Assembly: GCA_958510825.1 (NCBI GenBank) | Contig: OY294051.1 | Span: 28,197,265-28,261,264 of the forward strand | Direction of reading: 5' to 3' | DNA length: 64,000 nt | Source: Brachypterus glaber | Taxonomy: Eukaryota; Arthropoda; Insecta; Coleoptera; Kateretidae | In this document: in pieces, positions 52,140-63,639 of the stretch | Layout of the letters: each line of letters starts with the position of its first letter | Position numbering within the stretch: position 1 is the first letter of the stretch | Notes under the pieces: generated by a model | What the model was told of the DNA's origin: nothing | The model's database searches: none | The model's input: the letters and a program-made list of their open reading frames with translations, nothing else | Translations under genes and position numbers: made by a program

Positions 52140-53890
52140 AAAAAATTAAAATAACAGCGGGTGTTTCTTGTCTTCGGGTAGGGGCGCCAAATTTCTTAGA
52201 AACGGGAAAGTTTTTTTTGGAGGGTGATTTTTTGTCTTGGTACTGGCGGCAAGAGGGCCGCCAAATTTTCTAGAAGCTCTCAGGGATAAAGCTTTTTTTT
52301 GGAGTGTGTTTTTTTGTTTTGATTTGATAGGGGTGCCAATTTTTGTAGGAACGCTTAGGGACAAAGCTGCTTTTTTTCGGAGGGTGATTTTTTGTCTTGG
52401 TAGGGGCGCCAAATTTTGTAGAAGCGCTCAAGGATAAACCTTTTTTTTTAGAGGCTGTTTTTTTTTTGTTTTGATAGGGGCGCCATTTTTTGTAGAAACG
52501 CTAAGGGACAAAGCTTTTTTTCGGAGGGGGGTGATTTTTTTTTTGTTCTTGGTAGGGGCACCAAGTGGGGCGCCAAATTTTGTAGAAGCGCTCAGAGATA
52601 AAGCTTTTTTTTTGGAGGTTGTTTTTTTTTTCGGAGGATGTTTATGTTTGTTTTGGTAGGGGCGCCAAATTTTGTAAAAACGCTCAGGTAAAAAAAAGTA
52701 TTTTTTCGGAGAATGTTTTTGTACTTAGTAGGGGCGCCAAATTTTGTAGAAGCGCTCAGGGATAAAGCTTTTTTTTTGAGGGTGTTTTTTTTTTGTTTTG
52801 ATTTGATAGGGGTGCCAATTTTTGTAGGAACGCTTAGGGACAAAGCTGCTTTTTTTCGGAGGGTGATTTTTTGTCTTGGCAAGGGCGCCAAATTTTGTAG
52901 AAGGGCTTAGGGACAAAGCTGCTTTTTTTCGGAGGGTGATTTTTTGTCTTGGTAGGGGCGCCAAATTTTGTAGAAGCGCTCAGGGATAAACCTTTTTTTT
53001 TTCAGAGGCTGTCTTTTTTTTGTTTTGATAGGGGCGCAATTTTTTGTAGAAACGCTAAGGGACAAAGCTTATTTTCCGCGGGTGGTAATTTTTTTTGGGT
53101 CTTGGTGGGGGCGCCCAAATTTTTTAGAAGCGCTCAGGGATAAAGCTTTTTTTTTGGAGGGTGTTTTTTTTTGTCTTGATTTGATAGGGGTGGCAATTTT
53201 TGTAGGAACGGTTAGGGACAAGGCTGCTTTTTTTTCGAAGGGTAATTTTTTGTCTTGGTGGGGGCGCCAAATTTTGTAAGCGCCAGTTTTTGTAGAAACG
53301 CTAAGGGACAGAGCTCTTTTTCGGAGGGTGGTGATTTTTTTTTTGGTCTTGGTAGAGGCGCCAAATTTTGTAGAAGCGCTCAGGGATAAAGCTTTTTTTT
53401 GGAGGGTGTTTTTTTTTGTTTTGATTTGATAGGGGTGACAATTTTTGTAGGAACGCTTAGGGACAAGCCTGCTTTTTTTTCGAAGGGTAATTTTTTGTCT
53501 TGGTAGGGGCGCCAAATTTTGTAGAAGCTCTCAGGGATAAAACTTTTTTTCAGAGGCTGTTTTTTTGTTTGTTTTGATAGGGGCGCCAGTTTTTGTAGAA
53601 ACGCTAAGGGACAAAGCTTTTTTTTCGGAGGGTGGTGATTTTTTTTTTGTTCTTGGTAGGGGCACCAAGTGGGGCGCCAAATTTTGTAGAAGCGCTCAGA
53701 GATAAAGCTTTTTTTTTTGAGGTTGTTTCTTTTTTCGGAGGATGTTTATGTTTGTTTTGGTACGGGCGCCAAATTTTGTAAAAACGCTCAGGTAAAAAAA
53801 CCTTTTTTTCGGAGAATGTTTTTGTAGGGGCGCCAAAGTTTTTAGAAACGTTCAGGGACAAAGCTTTTTTTTCGGTAGGGGCGTCAAATT
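52140..53890. repeat. Minisatellite, about 23 units of about 74 bp
   Basis: The unit begins GGGGCGCCAAATTTTGTAGA, then AGCGCTCAGGGATAAAGC, then T-rich TTTTTTTCGGAGGGTG. Unit starts fall roughly every 71-77 bp (for example 52330, 52405, 52477, 52731, 52808, 52882, 52956, 53029). Units differ (GCGCC / GTGCC, GATAAAG / GACAAAG), and 52477-52730 is repeated as a block at 53578-53830. Both strands read as repetitive open frames (VGAPNFVEALRDKAFF on plus), which I treat as by-products. Confidence 0.93.
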
Positions 53891-53986
53891 TAATAAAAAT
53901 TCTATTGGTATTTGTCGTAGAGATTCTTCGCAGTGAACGTCATTGGGAGGTTTTTGTGCAAATACTAGTTGAAATACCTATGTATA

Positions 53987-55153
53987 CAGGATTGTTTGAT
54001 TTTGTCCGGGTGGACAAAACTGGACGTAAGTAATCAAATATTGGCGGACTGGACAAAATAAAAAAAAACTGATTTTGTCCACAAACTCTGGACAAAATTG
54101 GACAAAATCAAAAGAAAATTAAATATTAAAACCATTTTTATTAAATACGTATTTAAATATGTGAACATTAAAAAAAAATACACTCAAATAATTAAAACAA
54201 AATAAAACATAAAACATAACAAAAATATGTGACAAAATTTAGGTTAGTTAACCTATATATTATAATATATATATATTGAAAATAATCCTCGTTTATATTT
54301 TTAAAAAATTGATTTTTTTTTTCATTTCATGGTTCCCTTTATTATTCATTTGCCAAGGGAACACAAAAATTTGAATTATTTATTTCTTTTTAATGTAGAT
54401 ACTTCAAACTATATTTCCCCGAGTATTTCTCTTTTTACATTCACTTAAAACATAAAAAAAATTATAAAAATATTTTTTATATTTTTTTATAAAAATTCTT
54501 TTTTCACGTTCCAAGTAAATCACTATGTAAAAACAGCGTCGACACAACAGTCCGGCTTGTTATAGTTTAAAATGTCTTTAAATTTTTTTTTTAATTCTAT
54601 TTTTTGCCCCTGGTAAATGAATACTTCGATCCGACCAGTGCTTATAAAGCACGAATAAAAACAACAAAAAACTCAAATTAGCAAACTTTTCTTTTTCTAA
54701 ATTCAACTCAGGCTTAAACTTAAGTTTATGAATCCAAATCGGCACCATATCTAATCTATCTTAATCAAAGTTAAAGGCCAAAAATGATTTTTGACATTTT
54801 CAGGCTCATTTTTCTTAAAATCCTGTGTACATAGACAAATTCTGAAACCAGATTAGGTGTCAGCGTTTCAAAATGTTAATAATGTAGAGCTTTACCAAAT
54901 GAATAATTTTAAGTTATTTTCAGACGGCCCGCTGCGCAGGGCCGTAAATTGGGCGGCGGGGCACTACATATGTCGGCGGCTGCGCGCACGCACACCTCTA
55001 GCCAGACCCCCGTTGGTTGTTGAAAATTTTTTCCGTGTTATTATAAGGGATAATTTTTGATTTTGTCCAATTTTGTTCAGTTTTGTCCAAATTTGTTCGG
55101 TTTTGTCAACCGGCCTGGACAATCTAAAAAAAGTGGACATTTTCACTTCCCTG
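53987..55153. mobile_element. hAT-like non-autonomous element with TTTTGTCC clusters
   Basis: It begins CAGGATTGTTTGATTTTGTC and ends TTTTCACTTCCCTG. TATGTATA (53979-53986) and TATGTATG (55154-55161) are an 8-bp duplication with one mismatch. TTTTGTCC-like motifs are clustered at both ends (54000-54115 and 55065-55135). The interior has no transposase. Confidence 0.65.
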
Positions 55154-57850
55154 TATGTATGTTAATTTTTGTATTTTTTTCAGATTTAGTTTCAATAAGC
55201 AGAGGAGCAGTCGGGAGCAGTTTTCAAAAAAAAAAATGCGTTTTTATCTTTTTATGAGTAATTAAAGGCATCCCCAAAAAGTCATCGCCAAATACGGAAA
55301 AATGGTTTTTCATCAAAAATTACAGGTCTTTAAAACGGTAGCTTTCCTGAAGGACCCTCATTGATGTTACAAGGCCTCAGTTTTTACGTGGTAAGATCTA
55401 TTTTTATAATAAAAAATACTAACTAAAGAAATATTTTTTTCGTCTGTCCGCAGAAATTTTTGACGATAACTCGAAAACAATTTGAGCTAAAGACTAGGAG
55501 TCAGCGCTTCAAAATGTATAAAAATAGTATAGGACGGGATACGTCAGACCTAAGGGTGTGCGCCGCGAAAATTTTCGCGGCGTGACGCTGCGCCTGCTAA
55601 AATTATTTTGTTAAAGGGGGGGTGAATGGGGGGTTTTGAGGTCGCTGAAACTGAATATTTTCATACATTTTTTCTACACCCCCGGCGGGCAGGGGGTAAT
55701 TATTTTTAAATATTTACAATATTTTTGAGCGAAAATTGCTATACAGGGTTTTTTAGGTTGCTGAGTTTTGGAATAAATATTTTCTTACACCATCCCCTGG
55801 GGGTTAAAGGCAATCATTCTTAAGTTTTTGAGTTGAATCTGTTTTAACTTTATCTTTGCAGGGCAGGAGTAATAATTTTCAAACGATTACAGTATTTTCG
55901 TTAATACTGGCATATAGGGGTTTCCGAGGTCGTGGAAACCATTTCTGGTCCAAAACCACCACCCCTCGGGGTGGGGGTCTTTCCGGTAATTCTTGTGGGC
56001 ACATTTCAAAAATACTTTGAGGTAAATTTGGTACATACCTTTCCTTCCTGAAGTTGTCGGTTGGAATTCTTTTTGGTAAAAATCGGGATGGGGGCAAATG
56101 GACAAATAACCTATTTTTAAAAGGGTTATATCTAAAGAAAGGGATGTTAGATGCGGGGCCGAATTTAGAGGGAAGCTTCCCCGGGACCCGGGTTCGAGAA
56201 ATTTTATGCGGGTCCTTTCTATGTGGACCATAGACCTTCAAATTCATAAAAAAAATCGCCTTGGCACCAGGGCTTATAAACATTTTTTTACAGTATTAAA
56301 TTAACGTCAATTAACAGAATTCGTAAAAAATGTCGCCTGCGGCGCTAACTTAGTTGATGGAGTACTGACGACAACTTTTTTTGTCGTCCCTTTCAAATTT
56401 GTAAAACTTAACGTTATATAAAAAAAATCGCCTGAGGTGCTTGAGCTTTCTTGCATTTTTATGAAACTTTGAATTGCACTGTTTTAAAATTAAAATACAC
56501 CCTAAAAGTTTCCCCGGGGCTTCGACTGGCTCGGTCCGGCCCTGTCTAGAGATAGAGTGCTGTAGAATAAGGATTTAAAATGGAAGATTTTCGGTTTTTT
56601 TGTCCAAATATTTTGTCATAAAATGCCTAAAATTGTCACAAAATTATAAAAAAAATCTGAAAAATTTGGGTGGAAACCCCGCTGTAAGTCGCCGGCGGCG
56701 CGCACGCACACCTTTAGCCAGACCCCAGTTGGTTGTTGAAATATTTTTTCCGTGACCATGTGTTATTATAAGGGATAATTTTTGATTTTGACCAGTTTTG
56801 TCCATTTTGTTCAGTTTTGTCCAATCTTGTCCGGTTTTGTCCACCGGACTTTTTCACTTCCCTGTCTGTATGTTAATTTGTTGTATTTTTTTTTCAGATT
56901 TAGTTTCAATAAGCAGAGGAGCAGTCGGGAGCAGTTTTAAAAAAAATGCGTTTTTATCTTTTTTTTTCAGTAATTAAAGGCATCCCCAAAAAATCTTCGC
57001 CAAATACGGAAAAATGGTTTTTTATCAAAAATTACAGATCCCTAAAATGGTAGCTTCCCTGAAGAACCCTCGTTGATGTTACAAGGCCTCAGTTTTTACG
57101 TGGTAAGATATAACAATATATTTTATAATAAAAAATACTAACTAAAAAAATATTTTTTTCGTCTGTCCGGAGAAATTTTTGACTCGAAAACAATTTGAGC
57201 TAAAGACTAGGAGTCAGCGCTTCAAAATGTATAAGAATAGTATAGGACGGAATACGTCAGACCTAAGGGTGTGCGCCGCGAAAATTTTCGCGGCGTGACG
57301 CTGCCCTGCTAAAATTATTTTGTTAAAGAAAATTTTAAGTAAAAATAGAAAAATAATTTTAAAGCTTTACCAAATCATTTTAAGTTATTTTCAGACGGCG
57401 CTGTGCGCCGGCCGTAAATTTGGCGGCCGCGGCGCGAACGCACACCTTTAGCCAGACCCCAGTTGGTTGTTGAAATATTTTTTCCGTGACCATGTGTTAT
57501 TATAAGGGATAATTTTTGATTTTGTCCGGTTTTGTCCACCGGCCTCGACAATTTTAAAAAAGTCGACTTTTTACAACCCTGTATGTATGTTAAAATTTGT
57601 TGTATGTTTTTTTCAGATTTAGTTTCAATAAGCAGAGGAGCAGTCGGGAGCAGTTTTACAAAAAAAAATGCGTTTTTATCTTTTTTGTCAGTAATTAAAG
57701 GCATCCACAAAAAATCTTCGCCAAATACGGAAAAGTGGGTTTTCATCAAAAATTACAGGTCTTTAAAATGGTAGCTTCCCTGAAGGACCCTCATTGATGT
57801 TACAAGGCCTCAGTTTTTACGTGGTAAGATATGTTTTATGTTTTAAAAAT
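54880..57850. repeat. Triplicated segment with an exon-like block
   Basis: Three copies (about 54880-55620, 56690-57330, 57360-57850) share TAGCCAGACCCC, GTTGGTTGTTGAAA, GGGATAATTTTTGATTTTG and a block of 207, 205 and 207 bp (55184-55390, 56898-57102, 57617-57823). Each block follows TTTTTCAG and ends at GTG|GTAAGAT, like splice sites on the plus strand, but frames are broken and no known protein is encoded. Confidence 0.75.
55640..56685. mobile_element. CAGGGCTCCCACC element, copy 3 (reverse, truncated)
   Basis: Reverse copy of the family at 23067-24058, from the CCCCCGGCGGGCAGGGGGTA block to GGGTGGAAACCCCGCTG. The other terminus is missing. It lies between the first and second copies of the triplicated segment. 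Confidence 0.7.
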
Positions 57851-57887
57851 TCAAATTTTCTCCTGTCCGGAAAAAATTATGACTGAT

Positions 57888-58780
57888 AACCAGTACCCGG
57901 CGTTTTTCCAGTTATAGTCCACTCTTCAGGTCAAAAAGAGCCTTTACCTGGAAATAATTCAGGGAGTTTTGATTTTTGGTTTATTGAGTAGGGTTAAGGC
58001 CGCAAATAAAAAAAAAACAATTTTTCGATGTTGAACTCGATTTGGAACTGTCATTTTTTTAACGTATTTTTCACAAAAAAAAAACGGGTTTTTCAAAATA
58101 CTTCAAGATCAGTGCATCATAGGACAAAAAACGTTTTATATGAAAATAAAGAGTGCCAATTTTACAACATTTTTTGTTCCATGTATTTTTTTGTACGACT
58201 TTATAGCTAATTCACGGCACCGCCTTAAACGTTAGTTACACTGTAGGTTTTTAGATTTATAATTTTGTTTTTTTTTGAAAACCCAAAGTTTTTCTTTACG
58301 TCTCAGTTTTTTGATACTTAATACAATGGTGATTTTTTATCGAAAATCGGTTTACTCCAGATAACGGGGCACAAATGTGTGAATTTTTACCCAAAATGTT
58401 CTAAAGGGCATGCCTAACCGAGTCAAAGAAAAATTTTAGTTATTCGAAAAAAAAAAATAAAAGTCGTTCAAAAAAATACATGGAACAATTTTTTTTGTAA
58501 ATTTGGCCCTCTTTATTTTTATACAGAACGTTTTTTTTTCCTATGATGCATGGATCTTGAGATATTTTAAAAAATCCGTTTTTTGAAAAATACGTTAAAA
58601 AATGACAGTTCCAAATCGAGTTCAACGTCGCAAAATTGGTTTTTATTTGCGGCTTAAATCCTACTCAATAAACCGAAAATTAAAACTTCCTGAATTATTT
58701 CCAGGTAAAGCCTCTTTTATAGACCTGAAAACTGGACTACAACTGGAAATACACCGGGTACTGCTGATAACCACTAGTGC
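57888..58780. repeat. Foldback with arms of about 315 bp
   Basis: TGATAACCAGTACCCGGCG (57893) faces CACCGGGTACTGCTGATAAC (58752). The arms share CTACTCAATAAACC, CTCGATTTGGAACTGTCATT and AAATACATGGAACAA. The loop is about 255 bp. Short frames on both strands mirror each other. Confidence 0.9.
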
Positions 58781-58789
58781 TCTCTATAG

Positions 58790-60060
58790 AGAGCCAATAA
58801 TATCTAAAGACCTTTAATAACCACTGGTCGGATCAAAGTTCATTTACCGGGGACAGGTAAAAATTGGAATAAAAAAAAAAGTAAATACTGTTTTCTAAAT
58901 CGGCACTTTAAACTATAATCCACCAACCGGATTGTCATTTCGACGCTGTTATTACAAAAATAACTATTTTTGTAAAAAAAATTAAAAAAATATATTTTTT
59001 GTTTTCAAAGAATATTCCTTTTTTCGAAGAAGTATTTTTTAAAAACAAATTCGAAATATTTGTTTTTATTTTTTTTACAAAAATCGTTTTTTTTTCATGT
59101 TCTAAGTGAATCACTATGTAAAAAGAGCGTGTACACGACAGTCAGGTTGGTTAAATGTAGTTATTTGCTTAAAAAATTGTATTTTTTTAATTATAATTTT
59201 TTCTTTCAAAAAGACTCGAAAACAAAATGCCAACTAAGAAACTGAATTTTTATCTGTCTGGAAAACTTTATTATCATGATAGCTGACTAACTAAAAACGA
59301 TTTCAGCTAACCCCAATAAAAAAAACCCTATAAAAAAGAGAACTTCTGAATATGGCCACCGTTGGTATATTTGATTTATTTTTTTTATTTTTTTGTGTTT
59401 AAATTTTTCCATGTAAAAGTTTTACGTTAGTTAAAAATGTGTCGACAAATGTTGCGTTTTTGTTTGATATGCAGAAAAAAGAAATGTCGGTCTGTCCGGA
59501 AACATTGTGACCATGATAACTCGAGAACGCTTTTTTATTGCCTAAACTAGTATTGCAAGCTCTGGTAGAAATCGGAAAAAAGTACGCGAATTTTACCAAC
59601 CCGAAATAAGGTGGCTTTATAAAATTTTATTTTTATTTTTTTTAATTTTTACTTTCTTTTTCCGTAAAGTCTTGTGTTACCCAAAAATTTTAAAAATAAA
59701 TTATTGGTTTTTATACTCCTAAAAAGATGATTTTCGCGAAAAATGTGTCTGTCTGGGAAACTTTTTGACCACGATAACTCAAAATCGCTTTTAGCGGTTC
59801 TGTATACAATGTTGAGCTACCTCTAAACATCAATCGTGTTGGTTAATTTTTTTGCTGCCACCGTTTTTGACAAAGGAGCAACTTTTAAGCAACAGCGTTT
59901 TTGATTTCGAAAAACGGGATTTTTTTTGACATAACGTAACTTGCAGCTGCGAGTATACTCTAGAAAGCTGCTTTAAGCATTATGTATCTTGTTATAATTA
60001 ATAACAATCCTTATAATAAATAACAATGCTTATTTTTTGTAATATTATTTGTTTTTTTTT
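58790..60060. repeat. Decayed repeats related to the 54-57 kb block
   Basis: AATCACTATGTAAAAAGAGC near 59110 recurs from 54520. A motif like TCTGTCCGGAAA...GACCATGATAACTCGA occurs at 59490 and 59750 as well as 55442, 57172 and 57870. No gene recognised. Confidence 0.55.
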
Positions 60061-61799
60061 TCAGGTTCAATGTTCATTATTTCAAGATTAAAATAAAACT
60101 GGATAAACTGGAGTAGATATTTCGCTGCACAACTATGTAGTATTATTTACCTGGACAGCTATTTTATCACCTATGCAGCTATTTTTTTCACCTAGTCCAA
60201 CTCCTTTTCTATCAATTTTTTTTTTAAGATTTATGTAAAATTTATATGTGCATGTAATATGTAAAAAACTGTGCAAGCCTATTCCTTACTAAATTGATGG
60301 ACATAAATCATCATATTCCAGTGTAAAACGAGAAGTCAAACTCAACAGGACAAAAAAAAGGTGGGTTTATATGATCATGACAATTTTGAATTGGGGTCTT
60401 TGAATGAAGTGGCATTATTTTTCAATGAAAGATTAATTTCACTTTATTCAGAGTCCCTAATTTAATTACTGTGGTGATTGTATACATCCACTTAAAGGTA
60501 AAAAGTTAAAACAGCAGTTTTTGTGAACAATATTTAAATTTGCATATTCTCTGGCCAGTTACTGGAGGGTGATAGCAATGGGTTAACTTTGCGTTCAATG
60601 AATTGTAAACGGCTAAACTCTCAATAACCCAAAGTAGCACAGGTATCTTTATTTTTATTATTTATATTATTATTATTATTATCGTAAATCATTAATGACA
60701 TCTATTGAGCGGCGAGATCGCCGAAGTATTCCGTGTCAATAATTTACGTATTGAATTACTTATACTGGGGGCTTGCTAATAAATACATTTTATTGTCAAG
60801 TTCTTATAAAGATACTTGTTCTTTTTTGGGAAACATGCCATTGGATATGGTACTGGTTGAGTGCTAGACAGGACCTTCCGACTGAGTATGATTCAGTCCG
60901 TAGCGCCTTTCAGTACACAGTATATTTAATTCATTGGCGGCGCATGCAGGTGGGCAAACTAACCTTTTGGAATAGCGTCGTATTTCCATGTACTTGGAAG
61001 CGTACGACACCTTTCCACCCGCTCAAAAGTGCTTCGGTGCTTTTGGTAAGGTAACTGGGGATCGCAGAGGCGATTTTGGCCTGGATAGGGGAACTTGGTG
61101 CCTTTGTGATCACGAAATCGAGGGTATGGGGTCAACTTATTGGAGGACCCTAAAATAAGCACCTGCTAGATAGTTCTAAAACAATTTTGTAGTTCTTCCG
61201 GAAGGAATATTATGGAATTTTTTGCAACACTTTTAGTAGTTGTCTTAGTTTAGACTTCTGAGAATAGCGACCGGACACCGTGGTAACATTCGTGACCAAA
61301 TCAAACGTATCAATTGTGTCAATTTCTAATCGCCCGTATGGGGGAAACGGTTGTTGTTGATGCCTATCTTGACTTGTTTTGCTTCAGAGGAAATGCCTTA
61401 TAGTGTAAGTTTCTGACCTGTGGGGGATTTTCTCTGCAGAGGAATTCAGGTTTTAGTCACTTTTGTCTTTTGTTGAGATCCTTAGCCAGAACCGTTATCT
61501 TCCTCAACGGGACGAGGGACTTAGACAAGGAATTGTCATACAACATGGTATATCTAGTGTTTATCCAGTGCACATCCATTTCGCATGTTCATTAGACAAC
61601 CAAATGCTCGACTTTAACAATTTACCAGACAATTGATGGATATCTCTTGGAACTAATTGATTGATCCATCAGATCTACATCAGCTGTCTGACTGGGCATT
61701 GAAATGTCTAATGCATATCTGAAATGGAAGTCAGTTCATTCATTTTTTTTAATTTATTTAGTCATACATTACAGGTAAAGGTCTGCAGAGCCTTAATTA
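60061..61799. other. Low-repeat stretch, no gene recognised
   Basis: Composition is less AT-rich than its surroundings. A TTTTTTTTTTCAG before GTTCAATG at 60050-60063 resembles a splice acceptor, and AATAAAG at 62408 is a possible polyadenylation signal, so an untranslated exon on the plus strand is conceivable. The longest frame (60773-61054, 93 codons) resembles nothing I know. Confidence 0.35.
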
Positions 61800-62098
61800 C
61801 AGGGTGCCCACAGATCGGGGAAGTGGGGAAAATCAGGGAATTTGGTCAACTTTAAAAAATTAGCGAAATCGAAATTAAACTCCTAAGTACGAGCAAAATA
61901 AATATTTTTTAATTTTTTGAAAAAACTTTTTATATTAATCATAGTGAGAAATATTCTTTTGTTTACAGCCTTATGTTTATGTTTAGCTCCCTTCACGTCT
62001 TTAAAAACTTTTTTGTATGTAGGTATTAAAATCAGGGAAAATCAATCCATCAGGGAAATCTGAGGAAATCTTATTTTGCAAATCCTGTGGTCACCCTG
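61800..62098. mobile_element. CAGGGTG-type MITE
   Basis: It begins CAGGGTGCCCACAGATCGGG and ends AATCCTGTGGTCACCCTG, with AATCAGGGAA repeats near both ends. ATTA occurs on both sides. It is a short relative of the split element 10857-14985. Confidence 0.8.
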
Positions 62099-62499
62099 CA
62101 TTAGATGTACTGTGATTGTGTGTGTTGTCTAGGTTCATTTTCCCTCTTTTGTGGTTGATAAAGACTGCAAACTGACTTGTCCACTTTAGCAGCCTGTGGC
62201 CTTTCTTACCGAAGCTTTTTATTAAAGACTCCGGGCTTCTTTAGTGGTATGGTCGACCTGTAGTCCGTAAATTTACTTATTGTTCACAGTTTTAATTTTT
62301 TACCTTCTGTTCCAGATTCGATTTATTTTACTATCCAAGGACTTAATTGTACAGAAAATTGCATGATTGTGAATATATTTTTTTTGTGTTTTGTACTTCA
62401 TTAAAAATAAAGATACGATATTAAAAATTTCTTGTTTTAATTTTTACCTATGAATATATCCGAGGTGGTAGATTCCTTAAAATTAGTTTAAATCCACCT

Positions 62500-63085
62500 A
62501 CTGCCTTCTAAGCTGAAAGGTCCTATCTGTATATGTTAATTCATGTAGATAGAACCTTTCAGCTTAGAACGGCAGTGTATGATGTAGATAGGACCTTTTA
62601 GCTTAGACCGGCAGTGTGTTAAACCTATGTAGATAGGACCTTTCAGCTTAGAACGGCAGTGTATGAGGACTTTTTAGCTTAGAACGGCAGTGTAAAACCT
62701 GTAGATAGGACCTTTCAGCTTAGCACGGCAGTGTATGATGTAGATAGGACCTTTTAGCTTAGGAACGGCAGTGTTAAACCTATGTAGATAGGACCTTTCA
62801 GCTTAGAACGGCAGTGTATGATAGGACTTTTTAGCTTACAACGGCAGTGTATGTTAAACCTGTAGATAGGACCTTTCAGCAGCACGGCAGTGTATGAAAC
62901 CTATGTAGATAGGACATTTTAGCTTAGAGAACGGCAGTGTATGTTAAACCTATGTAGATAGGACTTTTCAGCTTAGAACGGCAGTGTATGTTTAACATTT
63001 GTAGACAGGACCTTTCAGCTTAGACGGCAGTGTGTTAAACCTATGTAGATAGGACCTTTCAGCTTAGCACGGCAGCCTAGTAGTT
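62500..63085. repeat. Short-unit tandem array seeded by a hairpin
   Basis: About 13 copies of a 30-50-bp unit GATAGGACCTTTCAGCTTAG, AACGGCAGTGTATG, with spacer AAACCTATGTA present in most. The first copy is preceded by its inverted complement CTAAGCTGAAAGGTCCTATC at 62509, so the array opens with a stem of about 28 bp. Confidence 0.92.
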
Positions 63086-63639
63086 CAAATGTATCATTAA
63101 ACCTAACCTCAACTTATTCAGGCTTGCCATTAGCGGAACATAACTATCCCTAGAGTTTTTTAAGTTGGTCACATTGATTTTTAGCAATGTTGCCAATAGT
63201 GAAAATTTAACGCAAAAAAAGGCATATTCTATTTTAAAGGATTATAACTCAAAAACTACGAGCTATCTAAAAAATTCTTTCGGATTTGAAATTAGGGGGG
63301 CCAAATCTAAGTGTAATATGTTTGACTCGGTAAGTTAAAAATGTATTTTTTGGGGTCCCCATTTCACCACCTTTTCGGAGGTTCTAGCTTTCAAAGGAAC
63401 CCGATCCAGGACCTGGCGATTGATCCAGACTCCCAGAGACTAAATTTATTTCTGATATTTTACTACTACAAAAAACTATTAAAAATAACTAAGCGTTTCG
63501 AAATATTTAGAACACAAAATTAATTTTGGAGGAATGTTTTTTTTAGTCAACATAATTTTGAAAGGCCCGCCCTGTCGTTTTCGTTGAGCCCCCTGGCGTT
63601 TTTCAAGCCACCTACCTATGCACTTTTAACCTTATATAA

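Noticed and set aside
52146..53861. Several repetitive open frames on both strands (VGAPNFVEALRDKAFF and APLPRQKITLRKK types) that might be a repeat protein.
   Set aside because: They follow the 74-bp minisatellite, are open on both strands and shift frame between units; there are no splice or start signals.
60773..61162. Frames on both strands with ordinary-looking composition.
   Set aside because: No similarity that I recognise, no supporting splice or start context, and both strands are open over the same bases.
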